Below, piece after piece: positions 32,913 to 34,558 of a stretch of DNA of 34,558 nt. The notes under the pieces are model-generated. The model did no database searches. It was not told where the DNA came from and was given only the letters and a program-made list of their open reading frames with translations. The stretch covers positions 1-34,558 of the forward strand of contig JABFQO010000016.1 of assembly GCA_019685575.1 (NCBI GenBank), in the 5' to 3' direction. Position numbers and translations under genes: made by a program. Position 1 is the first letter of the stretch, and the number at the start of each line of letters is the position of its first letter. The stretch is from Candidatus Bathyarchaeota archaeon A05DMB-4. GTDB taxonomy: Archaea; Thermoproteota; Bathyarchaeia; Bathyarchaeales; SOJC01.

Positions 32913-34322
32913 ATGCCTCCCCAAATCACGTGCCCACATTGTGGAAACACCATCAACTTAGAAAACCGAAAAGAAGTCGACTACGACAAAATCTTATGCG
33001 CTCTCAACAAGTCGCCGAAAACTTTCTCAGAACTTCTCATGATAACCGACCTTCCGCGCAAAACGTTAAGCATCAGATTGAAGGACCTTTGCAGCGCAGG
33101 GACGATAGTGAAGGATGGAGGTTACCGTCTTAGTGCCTCGGTTGCGCCCGAATATTACCAAGATAGTATTCAACGAAAGAAAGGAAATGGGAAAATGCAC
33201 GGTTCAATACTTCGTGTAGGAAAAAACATTCAATGGGTTCCAGTGGCGCTTGTAGTCTGCCTCTTCATGGTTTCTTTAGGCACGGCGTTCCTTCTTTCTC
33301 CGCCTCCGCCAGCGTCGATGCCTCCTAAAGCCATTTTTACTTTTAGCCCATCGTCGAGTTTGGTTACGGGGCAAGTTGTGACTTTTGACGCGTCGTATTC
33401 TTACGATGGCGACGGCAGCATATCCAGTTACTTCTGGGAATTCGGAGACGGTTCTACAGCCTCTGGAAAAACCGTCTCACACGCCTACCTTGTCGAAGGA
33501 ACATACAAGGTAACCCTTCAAGTCGCTGACGATAAAGGCTACGTCTCTAAGAGCCAGCCTAAATTCATTTACGTTTCCTCTATAGCCCGAACAACAAAAT
33601 TTACTGTTTCACCCAACCCCAACACCCTTGAGAACGGCTGGGAAGCAAACGCTTTCGTGAACAAACCGTTAACTTTTGACGGTTCCATGTTTAACAAGGC
33701 CACTGGTTTCCTTGCGGATCGCTTGTGGGATTTTGGCGACGGTAGCACACTGCAGAGTGGTTTTGTAGTGTCTCATGCGTATCAAGCGGCAGGCGAGTAC
33801 ACTGTTTCGTTGACGGTTACTGACGTTGGCTACAACACCTTCACGATTACGGAAAGAATAACTGTCTACGACATGCCCGCAACCAGAATCTACGCCTCCA
33901 TACCGAGCGGCTACAGCGTCGGCGACACGATTACTGTTAAGATAATGATCTCAGACGTCGCTGAGCTGTATTCTTGGCAGGCTGGAATGACCTTTAACCC
34001 GATGGTACTCGAATGCGTCCCATCAACCGTTCCATATGACCAGCTTCCAAGCGGCGGTATGCTGACGGCGTTTGTGGAAGGCGAGTTTCTAAAGCGCGGC
34101 GGACCTACGATGTGGTTCCCAGGAGAATTTGACAACAACTTAGGAACAATAGTTGCTCATGGCTGCGGGTTGCAAGGCGCCGAGACAGGAATCTCAGGAA
34201 GCGGCGTACTAGCCACGGTAACCTTCAAGGTAATCGGAGAAGGAGACCCAAGCATTTACTTGAACAGCGTCATCTTGATGGCGAAAACAAACGACGAAAT
34301 CCCAGTGTTCGTGGAAACTTAA
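32913..34322 (+). CDS. Membrane protein: winged helix, TM, PKD and cohesin-like domains
   Basis: I choose the ATG at 32913, five bases after GGTGA, instead of the TTG at 32898 or the ATG at 32901. The 469-aa product has a CPHCG pair at its start and a winged helix (about 21-73: LNKSPKTFSELLMITDLPRK, recognition helix, GGYRL wing). A single transmembrane helix (107-128) follows. Outside are two PKD domains (about 138-222 and 229-320, each with W-[ED]-FGDGS) and a cohesin-like domain (about 322-469: VGDTITVKIMISDVAELYSW, ISGSGVLATVTFKVIGEG). Type II-in topology would place DNA-binding and cohesin parts on opposite sides. It could sense dockerin-tagged proteins and report to transcription; that is inference. 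T-tract follows the stop. Confidence 0.85.
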   Translation: MPPQITCPHCGNTINLENRKEVDYDKILCALNKSPKTFSELLMITDLPRKTLSIRLKDLCSAGTIVKDGGYRLSASVAPEYYQDSIQRKKGNGKMHGSILRVGKNIQWVPVALVVCLFMVSLGTAFLLSPPPPASMPPKAIFTFSPSSSLVTGQVVTFDASYSYDGDGSISSYFWEFGDGSTASGKTVSHAYLVEGTYKVTLQVADDKGYVSKSQPKFIYVSSIARTTKFTVSPNPNTLENGWEANAFVNKPLTFDGSMFNKATGFLADRLWDFGDGSTLQSGFVVSHAYQAAGEYTVSLTVTDVGYNTFTITERITVYDMPATRIYASIPSGYSVGDTITVKIMISDVAELYSWQAGMTFNPMVLECVPSTVPYDQLPSGGMLTAFVEGEFLKRGGPTMWFPGEFDNNLGTIVAHGCGLQGAETGISGSGVLATVTFKVIGEGDPSIYLNSVILMAKTNDEIPVFVET

Positions 34323-34338
34323 TCCAAAAATTTCTCTC

Positions 34339-34345
34339 TTTTTTT
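34339..34345 (+). terminator. T7 tract after the cohesin gene
   Basis: Seven Ts lie 16 bases after the stop codon, preceded by a TCTCTC pyrimidine stretch, fitting an archaeal T-tract terminator. Confidence 0.5.
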
Positions 34346-34392
34346 GATGAAACTTTGCAGGAAACGTTTTTTCTGTGTGGTTGGAAATAAGC

Positions 34393-34400
34393 ATTTAAAT
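34393..34400 (+). promoter_or_regulatory. TATA box of tRNA-Leu
   Basis: ATTTAAAT lies about 42 bases before the mature 5' end, the usual distance for archaeal tRNA genes with a short leader. Confidence 0.6.
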
Positions 34401-34437
34401 TAGTCTATGCAGAATCTTAAACCCGCGTTCCTCGTTT

Positions 34438-34558
34438 GCGGGGGTACCCGAGCCAGGTCTAAATAGTGGGGTTAAGCGTCTGCCTCCTAGGATACGGGGG
34501 AGGACTTAAGATCCTCTGGCGAAGGCCTTCGTGGGTTCAAGTCCCACCCCCCGCACCA
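34438..34558 (+). tRNA. tRNA-Leu (anticodon UAA) with about 32 extra bases
   Basis: Acceptor GCGGGGG pairs with CCCCCGC, discriminator A, and CCA is encoded at the window's last bases. Anticodon stem GAGGA/TCCTC (34500-34504 and 34512-34516) encloses loop CTTAAGA with anticodon TAA at 34507-34509. A 14-base variable arm (TGGCGAAGGCCTTC) and T arm GTGGG/CCCAC are class II leucine features. The gene is 121 bases against about 89 expected. Removing 34464-34495 leaves D stem CCC/GGG and a loop of normal size, so a noncanonical intron there is likely. Exact splice sites are unresolved. Confidence 0.88.

Noticed and set aside
1-34558. CRISPR arrays, insertion sequences, integrase or attachment sites
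   Set aside because: No short regular repeats with unique spacers, transposase or integrase frames, or direct repeats flanking the tRNA genes were seen.

Overview
The window looks archaeal and chromosomal. Most genes have a TATA-like box 25-45 bases before the start, with short or absent leaders and T-rich ends. Archaeal hallmarks include an Orc1/Cdc6-type AAA+ protein, an archaeosortase, a UPF0282 metallo-beta-lactamase-fold protein, and a tRNA-Leu with extra sequence in the D arm. The mix of cohesin/dockerin modules, PKD and InlB-type surface repeats, an archaeosortase locus and many one-helix surface proteins best fits a Bathyarchaeia-like or related Thermoproteota lineage. That placement is inference, because no rRNA gene is present.

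Bases 1-12,800 (+ strand) form a cell-surface and secretion island. It opens with the end of a giant InlB-repeat surface protein and a secreted M14 carboxypeptidase ending in a dockerin. Next comes an archaeosortase fused to a zinc ribbon and an EpsI-like domain, followed by two translationally coupled membrane proteins. Two paralogous secreted proteins follow, each ending in a 'VVPE[L/I]xT - hydrophobic - basic' sorting signal and therefore likely sortase substrates. A DUF1616 protein, a polysaccharide flippase and a GalE-like epimerase end the island, suggesting that protein sorting is tied to surface glycan assembly.

Bases 12,880-19,770 hold two paralogous anchored proteins (one with a dockerin), a DUF457-type membrane hydrolase, a three-gene membrane operon with a proline/lysine/glutamate-rich cytoplasmic tail, a thioredoxin, a four-helix membrane protein, and a secreted protein whose frame is broken at a G5 run.

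Bases 19,871-23,978 (- strand) are one tightly overlapping operon: divergent Orc1/Cdc6-like ATPase, winged-helix regulator, coiled-coil protein, then moaC-moaB-moaA for molybdopterin synthesis.

Bases 24,144-32,585 are mixed housekeeping and unknown genes: a radical SAM protein, a 57-aa protein, an MBL-fold protein, an amino-acid permease, an HPr-kinase-like protein, a GNAT-YoaP protein, a large surface protein and a ParB-like protein.

The right end has tRNA-Arg(CCU), a membrane protein joining a cytoplasmic winged helix to extracellular PKD and cohesin-like domains, and tRNA-Leu(UAA). A cohesin-like domain with a cytoplasmic DNA-binding domain, together with two dockerin proteins in the same window, suggests extracellular scaffolding linked to transcription.
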